Of a stretch of 64,000 nt of DNA, positions 1 to 8,407 are shown piece after piece. The position numbers and the translations under genes were made by a program. The stretch's first letter is position 1. The number at the start of each line of letters is the position of its first letter. Source of the stretch: Leptospira sp. WS4.C2 (GTDB taxonomy: Bacteria > Spirochaetota > Leptospiria > Leptospirales > Leptospiraceae). The DNA is taken from assembly GCF_040833985.1 (NCBI RefSeq), contig NZ_CP162139.1:1632001-1696000 (forward strand), given 5' to 3'. The notes beneath the pieces are model-generated. The model did not search any database and was not told the DNA's origin. It saw only the letters and a list, made by a program, of their open reading frames with translations.

Positions 1-395
1 CAACAACGGATAAAGAACATGTCTCTGAAAAACTCCTAGTGATGTTTACTTATAATGCAGAGAAGGGACTTTTTAGAAAGGACCTTGCGGATCCGATGAT
101 TGATCGGTTTAAAGAATTCGACCAAGCCATCAAACGCATTCGGACGATTGCAGAAATTGAAAATAAATGTAAGTTTCCCTCTTCTGCTTGGGCCTACCCA
201 AAACCAAAGGCAGCCCAGATCTTATGTAAGGATAAAAATTACCAATGCCCTTGGATTGTGAATGGTTGGGACTTACGGATCATATCACCACAAGATCCAT
301 TTGGGCATATTGGTACTTCCCTTGATGTGGGAACTTATCCCAAATGTGCCTTGGAGGAAGAACTCCATGCAAAGATCAAATACACTGATTCTTAA
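1..395 (+). CDS. C-terminal part of an unknown protein, cut by the window start
   Basis: The reading frame is open from the first bases through to the TAA at 393-395, so this is the tail of a longer gene whose start lies outside the window; the GTG at 39 and ATG at 42 are probably internal. About 130 residues are visible. They are rich in Lys, Pro and aromatic residues and contain four cysteines (three around FPSSAWAYPKPKAAQILCKD and YQCPW, one near the end). There are no membrane segments in the visible part. I do not recognise the family and assign no function. Confidence 0.6.
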   Translation, partial: TTDKEHVSEKLLVMFTYNAEKGLFRKDLADPMIDRFKEFDQAIKRIRTIAEIENKCKFPSSAWAYPKPKAAQILCKDKNYQCPWIVNGWDLRIISPQDPFGHIGTSLDVGTYPKCALEEELHAKIKYTDS

Positions 396-473
396 TTGGA
401 TTCGTTTTTGAAAACTGCCAGCGGCAGTCAATGAAACAGGTAGGGAATTTAGAAACTTGAAGCCTCATATAAA

Positions 474-500
474 AAAACCAACCGAAACTCGGTTGGTTTT
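474..500. terminator. Bidirectional rho-independent terminator
   Basis: A 12-bp perfect stem (474-485 with 489-500) closes a 3-nt loop, with AACCAACCG opposite CGGTTGGTT. T-rich sequence follows on the plus strand (TTTTCTTTTT) and an A-run precedes it, giving a T-run on the minus strand. It lies between two convergent genes and serves both. Confidence 0.85.
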
Positions 501-520
501 CTTTTTACAGAAAAAGATGA

Positions 521-769
521 TTAGAAACCTGCTGGTTTTTTCATGTCTTTTGTTGCGTCTTTAATCGCGCCTGTTGCTGCTTTTTTAGCTTCTGCTTCAG
601 CAGTTTTAACAGCTGCATCCACTTTTTTCTCTACTTCTGTAGTTACTTTTTTTGCTGCATCTTCAACAGTTTCCATTTTTTCTTCAACAACTGGTTCTTC
701 TTTTTTGCAGAAAGCAAGTCCAGAAGCCATAGTGACACCAAGAATTAAAACGAGTAGTTTTTTATTCAT
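521..769 (-). CDS. Small Lys/Glu/Ala-rich lipoprotein
   Basis: An 82-residue protein starting MNKKLLVLILGVTMASG, with a spirochaete-type lipobox LAFC (Cys at residue 21), so a signal peptidase II lipoprotein is predicted. The mature part is low complexity, with repeated Glu-Lys and Ala-Ala-Lys segments (VEDAAKK, VEKKVDAAVKTAEAEAKK) likely to form one amphipathic helix, as in Lpp-like or apolipoprotein-like proteins. The ATG at 769 is chosen over an in-frame start 12 codons upstream because AGGAGA sits 9 nt before it and the signal peptide then begins properly. It is followed by a strong terminator and looks monocistronic. Function unknown. Confidence 0.8.
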   Translation of the reverse strand: MNKKLLVLILGVTMASGLAFCKKEEPVVEEKMETVEDAAKKVTTEVEKKVDAAVKTAEAEAKKAATGAIKDATKDMKKPAGF

Positions 770-858
770 TGAAAGTTTTCTCCTAAAATCTTTTAATTCT
801 GCCAAAACTACCCAATAATGATTTCCTTTGAAAGAAATTTCTGTATTTGATTGGAAAA

Positions 859-1893
859 TTATCCTTTGGGAACAAATGTAAGGAATTCTTCTACTTCCTT
901 TTTACTTCCAATAATGAGCGTTGTTCTTTCATGAAGGTCTTTGGGATTTAGGTCGAGGATTCGTTCTCCCTTCACAGTCACCGCCATTCCACCGGCCTGT
1001 TCTGCAATGAATGCCATGGGGGCCGCTTCGTACAACAACCGAAGTTTGCCATTCGGGTATTTAGATGATTTCGTATCGTTAGGATAGAGGAAAATCCCTC
1101 CTTTGAGTAGGTTCCTATGGAAATCCGCAACAAGCGAGCCAATATAACGGGCCGTTTTTGGTTTTTTTCCACCTTCAATGGATTTGATTTTCTGTAGGTA
1201 GTCTTGCACTTCGGGGGACCAATAAGAAGCGTTTCCTTCATTCGCAGAGTAGATATCCCCTGACTCTGGCATTTTCATATTGGGGTGTGACAATAAAAAC
1301 TCGCCCACACTGGGATCTAAGGTGAAACCAGAAACTCCCTTTCCTGTGGAAAGAACGAGCATAGTAGAAGAGCCATAGATGATATACCCAGCACAACGTT
1401 GCAAATGGCCTTGTTGGAGGAGGTCTTTTTCCGTCCCCGGTTCTTTGGAGTTGGGTTCTAAACGTTGGTGGATGGAAAAGATGGTTCCGATAGAAACATT
1501 GGTATCGATATTGGAGGATCCGTCTAGTGGATCAATTGCCATGGTGTACTTTCCAATATTGTAACCGCCGGGAATGGGGATGATGTTTTCGTGTTCTTCA
1601 CTGGCAAGGACACAAAGATGGCCACAGATCTTTAGGGACTGGTTGAAGGCATTGTCCGCGTATTGGTCCAATTTCATTTGGGTTTCACCCTGAACGTTGG
1701 TGTCTTCTGTGGCACCCAGGATATCGTCCAAAAGTCCTGCTTTTCGGACCTCTCGGCCTACAATTTTGGCGGCATAAACTAGGTGGCTGAGTAGGGCTGA
1801 AAATTCTCCGGAGGCATGAGGGATTTTGAGTTGCTCTTCTAGAATGAATTGCGATAGAGAGATGAGTTTTTTTTGTTTCGGTGTTGCGTTCAC
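859..1893 (-). CDS. fbp: Fructose-1,6-bisphosphatase class I
   Basis: Hydrolyses fructose 1,6-bisphosphate to fructose 6-phosphate in gluconeogenesis, which matters for an organism living on fatty acids. At 344 residues it has the usual class I length. The metal-binding signature DPLDGSSN is at residues 121-128, preceded by ASEEHE (about 97-102), which supplies the conserved acidic ligands. YEAAPMAFIAEQAGG near the C-terminus is the family substrate-binding region. The start is GTG at 1893 with a GGGGAA-type ribosome site. It is divergent from the gene at 1958. Confidence 0.96.
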   Translation of the reverse strand: MNATPKQKKLISLSQFILEEQLKIPHASGEFSALLSHLVYAAKIVGREVRKAGLLDDILGATEDTNVQGETQMKLDQYADNAFNQSLKICGHLCVLASEEHENIIPIPGGYNIGKYTMAIDPLDGSSNIDTNVSIGTIFSIHQRLEPNSKEPGTEKDLLQQGHLQRCAGYIIYGSSTMLVLSTGKGVSGFTLDPSVGEFLLSHPNMKMPESGDIYSANEGNASYWSPEVQDYLQKIKSIEGGKKPKTARYIGSLVADFHRNLLKGGIFLYPNDTKSSKYPNGKLRLLYEAAPMAFIAEQAGGMAVTVKGERILDLNPKDLHERTTLIIGSKKEVEEFLTFVPKG

Positions 1894-1957
1894 AGGTTCC
1901 CCGAGTAGTTTTTACACCATTTTGGGGGCATAACGTCAGGAGCAATCCTTTCTCCTT

Positions 1958-2824
1958 TTGATTGGCGAAGTCCCAACCGATACTAAAACTAAGATTCCGA
2001 TGATAGAACCAACTCACGTAAGTCCTTCCCCTTCCATGCAAATGACAGACTACCATTCCAGACGACTCGGGATTAGTTTTGCCAGTGTGGGAGCCCATTT
2101 GGGTTGGGTTTATCTTGCTGGTGAGATTGTCTATGAATTTGGCCAGACGGAAAAAGAAGAATGGCTTCGCGGTCTTGTTTCGGCTCAGATTTCTGATCTG
2201 GTTCGGAACTTAGGTTATATGGATCCCCAAGCCTTAGGAACTTTTTCGGAAAAGGGAAGGGAATTTAAAATCAATATCATGCGCCTGCCGGAAGGAGAAG
2301 TCCCCGTTTTTGTTCTCGTGGTCCAAGAAGTGGAGCCGGAACTTTCCAAACGAAACTGGGAAGACCTTTCCAACCAAGTTTTGACCTTTTGTGCTACCGG
2401 GATTTCCTTACGAGAAAAAAACCTTCTCGATTTCCAAACGATTACGGATCCCATCCGAAAGAAAATGGAGAAATCGTTTTCTGGTGATGTCCATTCTGGA
2501 GTGATTGCTTTTTTCCATCTCCAAGACCTTTCTCCTTTTTTCAAACCCCTCGGCGTAGTCAAAAGCCAAGAAATTCTACGGGAAGTCACAGCGACTTTGC
2601 ATAAAGAAACGAAGGATAACGAATTCAATTTCCAACTGAACCCCCGTTCTTACTTTCTATTCTGTCCAGGAGAAACCCTCGACGGAGCCAACCACCGCTT
2701 TGGATCTCTTTACTTTCCCTCGAAACATTTGATTTTGGACTACAAACTGAAGATTTTCCCCATTGATCGAGAGATTTTGGCGGATGATTCGAGGTTTTCT
2801 GCTATTTTCATAGAAAATTTCTGA
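1958..2824 (+). CDS. Unknown protein with a degenerate GGDEF-like domain
   Basis: A 288-residue soluble protein of no family I recognise at once. Residues about 155-270 follow the plan of a GGDEF domain: an LLDFQTITDP segment where DPLTGL is expected, GVIAFFHLQDL for the first beta strand, SQEILREVTATLHKE for the long helix, then FNFQLNPRSYFLFCPGETLDGA, where NPRSY (228-232) stands in place of the catalytic GGDEF. The catalytic motif and the RxxD inhibitory site are absent, so cyclase activity is unlikely; binding of nucleotide or a partner is possible. Residues 30-140 may be a PAS/GAF-like sensor. The TTG start at 1958 is uncertain; ATG at 2000 or 2036 are alternatives. Confidence 0.6.
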   Translation: MIGEVPTDTKTKIPMIEPTHVSPSPSMQMTDYHSRRLGISFASVGAHLGWVYLAGEIVYEFGQTEKEEWLRGLVSAQISDLVRNLGYMDPQALGTFSEKGREFKINIMRLPEGEVPVFVLVVQEVEPELSKRNWEDLSNQVLTFCATGISLREKNLLDFQTITDPIRKKMEKSFSGDVHSGVIAFFHLQDLSPFFKPLGVVKSQEILREVTATLHKETKDNEFNFQLNPRSYFLFCPGETLDGANHRFGSLYFPSKHLILDYKLKIFPIDREILADDSRFSAIFIENF

Positions 2825-2841
2825 TTTGTTTTTCGGCTGAA

Positions 2842-2871
2842 TTGACAAATCAGGGCGGTTTCCGATACCGT
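2842..2871 (+). promoter_or_regulatory. Candidate sigma-70 promoter of the rpsU operon
   Basis: A perfect TTGACA at 2842-2847 is followed after 18 nt by TACCGT (2866-2871), a weak -10 match. The predicted transcription start is about 25 nt before the rpsU start. The -35 is convincing and the -10 is not. Confidence 0.4.
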
Positions 2872-2905
2872 CAAAACTAGACCATTTTTACAAAAGGACA
2901 GTTGT

Positions 2906-3130
2906 TTGTCTATGACCCCACAAGTAGGGATTTATTTAAAAGAAGGGGAATCGATCGAGGCTGCGCTTCGAAGGTTCAAAAGAGATTGTGCAAACGCTGG
3001 TATCATGAGCGAAATCAAACGTAGAGAATACTTTGAAAAACCAAGCGTTGTGAAAAAGAAAGCTGTTGAAGCTGCGAAACGCAAACGAGACAAAAAGAAA
3101 AGACTATTCGCTAAAAAAGATAAACTTTAA
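2906..3130 (+). CDS. rpsU: 30S ribosomal protein S21
   Basis: Small-subunit protein acting in translation initiation. The 74-residue sequence carries the family core: VGIYLKEGESIEAALRRFKR, then SEIKRREYFEKPS and a very basic tail (KKKRLFAKKDK). The TTG at 2906 lies 7 nt after AAGGA and is preferred over the ATG at 2912, where the spacing would be 13 nt. It is the first gene of the rpsU-yqeY-dnaG-rpoD set, a variant of the classic macromolecular-synthesis operon linking translation, replication priming and transcription. Confidence 0.95.
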   Translation: MSMTPQVGIYLKEGESIEAALRRFKRDCANAGIMSEIKRREYFEKPSVVKKKAVEAAKRKRDKKKRLFAKKDKL

Positions 3131-3149
3131 TCTTTAAGTCGGTTTTAGA

Positions 3150-3605
3150 ATGACCCTTCAAGAGACGATCAATACCGATCTAAAAACGGCGTTAAAGGCC
3201 AAGGATGAAACCGTCCTGGGGACTTTGCGTCTTTTGAAAGCGGAAATTCAATATGAATTAACCAAAACCGGTGCTTCCGAGCTGACGGATACTGCTGTGA
3301 TGCAGATCCTCAAATCCAATTTCAAACGCAGAAAGGACACGGCAGTCGAATATGACAAAGCCAATCGTCCCGATCTATCAAGCAAAGAAATTCAGGAAGC
3401 AGAAGTCATCTCTCGTTATATTCCAGAAGAAGTCTCCGATGAAGAAATCTCCAAGGCAGTTGCAGAGGCCATTGGGGAATTGAATGCTAGCGGAGCCCAG
3501 GATATGGGAAAGGTGATGGGTAAAGTTATGGCAAAATTTAAAGGACAAAATATAGACGGCTCCAAGGTATCTTCCCTCGCAAAACAAGCACTTAGCGCCC
3601 GTTAA
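3150..3605 (+). CDS. yqeY: GatB/YqeY domain protein
   Basis: A 151-residue stand-alone YqeY protein, related to the tRNA-binding tail of the amidotransferase subunit GatB. The typical N-terminus LQETINTDLKTALKAKDE, the central helix with RRKDTAVEYDKANRPDL, the segment EAEVISRYIPEEVSDEEI, and the C-terminal MGKVMGKVMAKFKGQ-DGSKVSSLAKQAL all match. Its exact role is unsettled in any organism. It lies between rpsU and dnaG, the position YqeY proteins commonly take, 12 nt before dnaG. Confidence 0.92.
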   Translation: MTLQETINTDLKTALKAKDETVLGTLRLLKAEIQYELTKTGASELTDTAVMQILKSNFKRRKDTAVEYDKANRPDLSSKEIQEAEVISRYIPEEVSDEEISKAVAEAIGELNASGAQDMGKVMGKVMAKFKGQNIDGSKVSSLAKQALSAR

Positions 3606-3617
3606 TACTGTTAAACT

Positions 3618-5429
3618 GTGAATCCTTACCAAAGTTTTAAAGAAAGAGTTCGCAGAGAAGTCTCCATTGACTCATACATCAATCGATTTGTACCCTTACG
3701 TCGTATGGGGAGAAATCTTGTGGGCATCTGCCCATTCCATAATGAAAAAACACCCTCCTTCAATGTAAACTCAGAAGGTGGGTTTTACCACTGTTTTGGA
3801 TGTAAAGCCTCTGGTGATTTATTTCGATTTGTGATGGACTACCAAAAGGTAGACTTTCTCAAATCTTTAGAAATCCTTTCTGATTATTCTGGCATTCCTC
3901 TTGTAGAAAGAACCAAAGAAGAAGAAGAGTCCGATCGTAAAAAAGAAGCTCTCTACCAAATTTCTCAAAAAGCCTTAGAATACTTTCAAAGAAATCTAAA
4001 TACCAGTGCTGGTGAAGTGGCACTTAAATATTTAGAATCTCGCGGGTTATACGCTGAAGACATAAAAGTTTTTAAAATTGGATTTGGTCTTCCTGGATTT
4101 GGAAATTTACGCCAAGATTTGTTTAAAACAGAAGCCGAAGTGAAGTTAGGTGAACAGTTGGGTTTACTCAAACGCCAAGACCAAAATAGAGATCCTTATG
4201 ATTTCTTTCGCAGTCGCATTATGTTTCCGGTGATTGATACCAAGGCCCGTGTGATTGCCTTTTCTGGAAGAATCTTGGGCGAATCAGAAGAAGCAAAATA
4301 CATCAATAGCCCGAACTCTCTCATCTATGACAAAAGCCGTACGTTTTATAATTTAAATTTAGCACAAGATAGCATTCGTAAAACGAGAGAAGCCGTGATC
4401 GTCGAAGGTGTGTTTGATGCCATTGGACTCTTTCGCAAAGGGATTGAGTTTGTTGTCGCTCCTCTCGGAACCGGATTTACGGAAGGGCATGTTCGTATAT
4501 TGAAGAATATGGCGGATAAAGTGTACTTAATGATGGATTCTGATAAAGCAGGAACCAAAGGTGCATTTCGGGCTGTGAATCTACTTTCGAAAGAAGGGGT
4601 GAGCGTTAAGGTCTGCCATATTCCAGAAGGAAAAGATCCTTTTGATTATTCCCTCCATCACAACAAACAAGAAATCCGTGATTTACTCGAAGCTGCGGCA
4701 CCAGCATCTCAGTTTATGATCCGGGAAGTTCTCGGTGGAGCAGGACCTAGTTCCCTTGCCGAAGAAAAACAAGCCAGTGTCAAAAAACTCTTCGAATTCC
4801 TAAGGCCAATGGAAAAGGAAATCGACAAACAAGTCTATTTAGAAGAGGGTGCACGCCAACTCGGGCTTTCGTTTTCTTCACTTTTTCAGGACTTTCGTGG
4901 CAAACCAGGTGTAACTTCGACCCCCTCCGTGGTCGATACTAAGAAGGAAAGAACACAGGCCAAACCGGGAAAAGTTTCCTCCATTTTGGTTTGTGAACGA
5001 AAGATGATCGCCATGCTCATTCAGAATTTGGAACTTTTTAGTTTCGCTGATGATTTGCTTGGTCTTGAGTTTCGGGATGAGGTATCTGCCTTTCTTTGGG
5101 ACTATTTATATACTAAGTATTTGCAGAATGAGAACCTAACAGCTGCAGAAATTCTTTCGAGGGAAGAGATTCCTTCGGAATACCTGGGAATGATTGCCGA
5201 ACATTTTACGGCCGATGATTCGACAAGCCCAGGAACGTTTAAAGGGATGTTTCTTTACCATGCGGATTTGTTGGATGACGCGCGGATGGAAGAACTTGTC
5301 AAAGAGATGGCCAAACCTGACTTAACGATTGAAGAAAAGAACAATTTTTTGTCAGAACTTTCACTGTTAAAAAGTGAAAAAAATAAGAGATCCGTGTATC
5401 TCCGAACGATCCAAACGTTAGAAGTCTAA
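3618..5429 (+). CDS. dnaG: DNA primase
   Basis: Synthesises RNA primers at the replication fork. The N-terminal CHC2 zinc finger is complete (Cys38, His41, Cys59, Cys62, within [13 protein letters not shown] and YHCFGC). The TOPRIM catalytic core shows [12 protein letters not shown] and MMDSDKAGT at about residues 270-315. The C-terminal 150 residues form the helical helicase-interaction region. At 603 residues the length is normal. The start is GTG at 3618, and the stop is 16 nt before rpoD, consistent with co-transcription. Confidence 0.97.
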   Translation: MNPYQSFKERVRREVSIDSYINRFVPLRRMGRNLVGICPFHNEKTPSFNVNSEGGFYHCFGCKASGDLFRFVMDYQKVDFLKSLEILSDYSGIPLVERTKEEEESDRKKEALYQISQKALEYFQRNLNTSAGEVALKYLESRGLYAEDIKVFKIGFGLPGFGNLRQDLFKTEAEVKLGEQLGLLKRQDQNRDPYDFFRSRIMFPVIDTKARVIAFSGRILGESEEAKYINSPNSLIYDKSRTFYNLNLAQDSIRKTREAVIVEGVFDAIGLFRKGIEFVVAPLGTGFTEGHVRILKNMADKVYLMMDSDKAGTKGAFRAVNLLSKEGVSVKVCHIPEGKDPFDYSLHHNKQEIRDLLEAAAPASQFMIREVLGGAGPSSLAEEKQASVKKLFEFLRPMEKEIDKQVYLEEGARQLGLSFSSLFQDFRGKPGVTSTPSVVDTKKERTQAKPGKVSSILVCERKMIAMLIQNLELFSFADDLLGLEFRDEVSAFLWDYLYTKYLQNENLTAAEILSREEIPSEYLGMIAEHFTADDSTSPGTFKGMFLYHADLLDDARMEELVKEMAKPDLTIEEKNNFLSELSLLKSEKNKRSVYLRTIQTLEV

Positions 5430-5445
5430 AGAGGATAGAGGTAGA

Positions 5446-7218
5446 ATGGAAAATCTAGCAAGCCTACCAGAAGTACAAAAGATCATCTCGATCGGTAAAG
5501 CAAATCGAGAGGTATCTTATGATGAAATTAATGAAATACTTCCGGATAAAATCTTAAATTCCGAAAAGATCGATGATGTCTTTACTTTGTTGCACGAAAT
5601 GGGGATTGAAATTGTAGAAGAGTATTCCAAAAAATCTTTGGAAGAATCTAGTTCCCTCACAACGACTAAAGAAGAGACAAACAAAGAAACAAAAGAGAAA
5701 CCTGCACGTAAAAAAAGAGAGTCCAGTGTTTCTTCTAGTTCTGAAGATCCAATCCGCCTTTATTTAAAAGAAATTGGTAAAGTATCCCTTATCTCGGGAG
5801 AAACAGAAGTGTTTCTTGCCAAACGAATTGAGAAGGGTGAAAAGATCATTGAAGAAACAATTCTTAGTTCTTCAATACTACGCCAAAACTTTGCAAAACT
5901 CATTCCAAAGATTAAGTCCAAAAAAATCAAAGTATATGACTTAGTAAAAGTGGACAAAATGTACGCACTCAACCAAGAGCAAGCGGACAAATTGGAAAAG
6001 GTATTCTTTGAAAATATGGAACTCATCCAACAGGATGAAAAAGTATTAAACGAATCCACAAACAGGATTCGTAAGTATTCTGAGAACTCGAAGAAGTTCA
6101 AAGAACTCAAAGAAAAAATTGATTTATCCACTGGTAAAATTGACGAAGCCATTCGTAAAATTGGTGTTTCTCAAAAAGAAATCCAAAAGATCTCTCAAAA
6201 GATCAAATCGATGGTATTTCGTGTTAAGGAAATTGAAAAACATTTCCTTAAAATCAAAGCCAAATACGGACATGATGTTCGTGAAATAAAAGCTCTCAAC
6301 CGTTTCATCGAAAAAAATGAGAACTTAGATGAAATCGAAAAGATGATGGGTTGTGATATTGACGAAGTTCGGGAAGTCATCAAAGACATTCGCAACAACG
6401 AAAGAAAACTCCGTCGTATGGAACAGGAAGCTGGATCTCCCGTTGGCGAAATCAAAGACTGGGGTGAAAAAATCATCAAAGGCGAAAGAGAAATTGCCCA
6501 AGCAAAACGAGAGCTTGTTCGAGCAAACCTTCGTTTGGTGGTCTCCATTGCCAAAAGATATGCAAACCGTGGAATGCATTTCTTTGACCTCATCCAAGAA
6601 GGAAACATTGGTCTCATCCGCGCTGTAGATAAGTTCGAATACAAAAAAGGTTATAAATTTTCTACCTATGCCACTTGGTGGATCAGACAAGCCATCACTC
6701 GTGCGATTTCTGACCAAGCACGAACCATCCGAGTACCGGTTCACATGATCGAACAAGTGAACAAAGTGATTCGGGAAACTCGTCTTTTTGTCCAAGAGTT
6801 TGGCCGTGATCCGTCGAATGATGAAATTGCAGAACGACTCGGCTGGCCTGTCCAAAAAGTAAAGGCCGTGAAAAACGTGGCGCGGGAGCCAATTTCCCTC
6901 GAGATCCCTGTGGGTTCGGAAGAAGATTCGGAACTAGGAGATTTTATCGAGGACAAAGAAGTGATCTCTCCACTGAACTCTGCGGCGTCGTCCATCCTTT
7001 CTGAACAAATCCGTCAGGTTTTACAAACACTACCTGCTCGGGAGCAAAAGGTCATTCGGATGCGATTTGGTTTGGATGATGGGTATGCGCAGACATTGGA
7101 AGAGGTGGGTTACCAGTTTAAGGTGACTCGGGAAAGGATTCGTCAGATTGAAGCGAAAGCCCTTCGAAGACTTCGTCACCCCAGCCGTTCCAAAAAACTC
7201 AAAGACTATATCGACTAA
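5446..7218 (+). CDS. rpoD: RNA polymerase primary sigma factor (sigma-70)
   Basis: The housekeeping sigma factor. Region 1.1 occupies the first 90 residues; region 1.2 begins at [17 protein letters not shown] (about 105). A long charged non-conserved region (about 135-355) follows. Region 2 has [34 protein letters not shown] and the -10 recognition helix [15 protein letters not shown]. Region 4 has [18 protein letters not shown] and the -35 helix [18 protein letters not shown]. At 590 residues it is typical. It is the last gene of the rpsU operon; no clear terminator follows, only the hairpin at 7251-7285. Confidence 0.97.
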   Translation: MENLASLPEVQKIISIGKANREVSYDEINEILPDKILNSEKIDDVFTLLHEMGIEIVEEYSKKSLEESSSLTTTKEETNKETKEKPARKKRESSVSSSSEDPIRLYLKEIGKVSLISGETEVFLAKRIEKGEKIIEETILSSSILRQNFAKLIPKIKSKKIKVYDLVKVDKMYALNQEQADKLEKVFFENMELIQQDEKVLNESTNRIRKYSENSKKFKELKEKIDLSTGKIDEAIRKIGVSQKEIQKISQKIKSMVFRVKEIEKHFLKIKAKYGHDVREIKALNRFIEKNENLDEIEKMMGCDIDEVREVIKDIRNNERKLRRMEQEAGSPVGEIKDWGEKIIKGEREIAQAKRELVRANLRLVVSIAKRYANRGMHFFDLIQEGNIGLIRAVDKFEYKKGYKFSTYATWWIRQAITRAISDQARTIRVPVHMIEQVNKVIRETRLFVQEFGRDPSNDEIAERLGWPVQKVKAVKNVAREPISLEIPVGSEEDSELGDFIEDKEVISPLNSAASSILSEQIRQVLQTLPAREQKVIRMRFGLDDGYAQTLEEVGYQFKVTRERIRQIEAKALRRLRHPSRSKKLKDYID

Positions 7219-7250
7219 GAGAAATTGTTTTTCGCTTGATCGTCCTCTCG

Positions 7251-7285
7251 TTCAGATCCATGGTTTGACAGTCCATGGGTCTGAA
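7251..7285 (+). promoter_or_regulatory. Hairpin enclosing the start codon of the next gene
   Basis: A 13-bp stem (7251-7263 with 7273-7285, one T.G pair, 9-nt loop) contains the ATG at 7275 in its 3' arm. A run of seven Ts begins about 7 nt downstream. It could act as a poor terminator for rpoD or as a translational block on the lipoprotein at 7275. Confidence 0.55.
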
Positions 7286-8384
7286 TCAATCAACCTTTTT
7301 TTCTGCTACTCCATTTTATAGAAATTCCAATCCAAAAGTTTCTCTTTGGCTCCTATTATTTCTATCGATAGCTTCCAGCTTCTACTGTAAGGGATCTGAA
7401 AAACAATTCGACTACTTAAGAACACAAAGTGTAGGTCAGGTAAGTTCCGAAGAGCCCTGGCGGTTTAGTCCAGAATTTGCTTTGGATAACAAATCAACTA
7501 CAGCCTTTTGTGCCAATGCCAAAGAAGTAGATTCTGGATTTACTTTATACTTAAAATCTAATTCGCAATTCTCCGCCTTACAGATAACAAATGGTTATCA
7601 CAAATCTGCTGCAGATTTAAAATCCAATGATGCGGTGAAAAAACTTCGGATCACAACATTCGATATGGAAACAGGTGACTTAAAATCCAAATTAAAAATA
7701 GGTTCTACAACGGATTTAGAACTGATCAAACCCAAGTTTGGCAAATCGGGATTTCAAGTATTGGATTTAGATTCTAAGTTCCAAGGTAATGTCATTCGGT
7801 TCGAAATTTTAGAAACCTATGGTCAGGGTTCTTCCGGACGGGTTTGTATTTCGGAAGTTTCGTTTGGGGAAATAAAAAATGACAACTTTGTATCTTACCC
7901 TTGGGTTTCCTTTGATAAAATTAAAAACACCATCCTTCAATTTGGAAAAGCAGAACGCCACTTTTCTGGATTCAAACAATTGGTATTAGCCAATGAAAAA
8001 GGAACCATTTCCTTTTATGACCAAGGAACCATCCTTCCTGTATTTTTTAAGTCTGACCAAACCTTTAGTTTTTCGGAGATGTATGGAGAAGGAGATCCTT
8101 TGGGATTTTTACCATCGATTGTGGGAACCTATACCATCCTCCAATCCTCAGAAGAAGGACTAGAACTCAATTTAAGTTATTATGACAGTGGCGGGATTGA
8201 ACGAAATATTTCTTGGATTTTCAAACGGGCCGAAGTGGGTGATGAAGACTATGAAAATTTCAAAACCAAATTGGGAATTCGGTTTTCAGAAATTTTCAAC
8301 CCAAAAACCCACTACTTACTCGTTTTAAAAGAAAAAGAATCAGGAAGAACGTTCTATCACTACGAACTTCCTAAACCGAAATAG
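7275..8384 (+). CDS. Lipoprotein with an NADase-type glycan-binding/discoidin-like domain
   Basis: A 369-residue predicted lipoprotein with a long n-region, hydrophobic segment SLWLLLFLSIASSFYC and lipobox Cys38. Residues about 60-200 (SSEEPWRFSPEFALDNKSTTAFC, FSALQITNGY, VKKLRITTF, GNVIRFEILETYG, RVCISEVSF) resemble the discoidin-like domain seen in Leptospira and other bacteria next to NADase toxins, where it is thought to bind glycans. The C-terminal half is unassigned. ATG at 7275 is the only in-frame start before the signal sequence; it has no Shine-Dalgarno and lies inside a hairpin. The family call is from pattern only. Confidence 0.6.
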   Translation: MGLNQSTFFSATPFYRNSNPKVSLWLLLFLSIASSFYCKGSEKQFDYLRTQSVGQVSSEEPWRFSPEFALDNKSTTAFCANAKEVDSGFTLYLKSNSQFSALQITNGYHKSAADLKSNDAVKKLRITTFDMETGDLKSKLKIGSTTDLELIKPKFGKSGFQVLDLDSKFQGNVIRFEILETYGQGSSGRVCISEVSFGEIKNDNFVSYPWVSFDKIKNTILQFGKAERHFSGFKQLVLANEKGTISFYDQGTILPVFFKSDQTFSFSEMYGEGDPLGFLPSIVGTYTILQSSEEGLELNLSYYDSGGIERNISWIFKRAEVGDEDYENFKTKLGIRFSEIFNPKTHYLLVLKEKESGRTFYHYELPKPK

Positions 8385-8407
8385 AAATACCGAAAACTTA
8401 GCGGTTA

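Noticed and set aside
7265..7292. TTGACA at 7265-7270 as a promoter for the lipoprotein gene
   Set aside because: A -10 at normal spacing would fall inside the coding sequence and none is seen; the hexamer is the loop of the hairpin.
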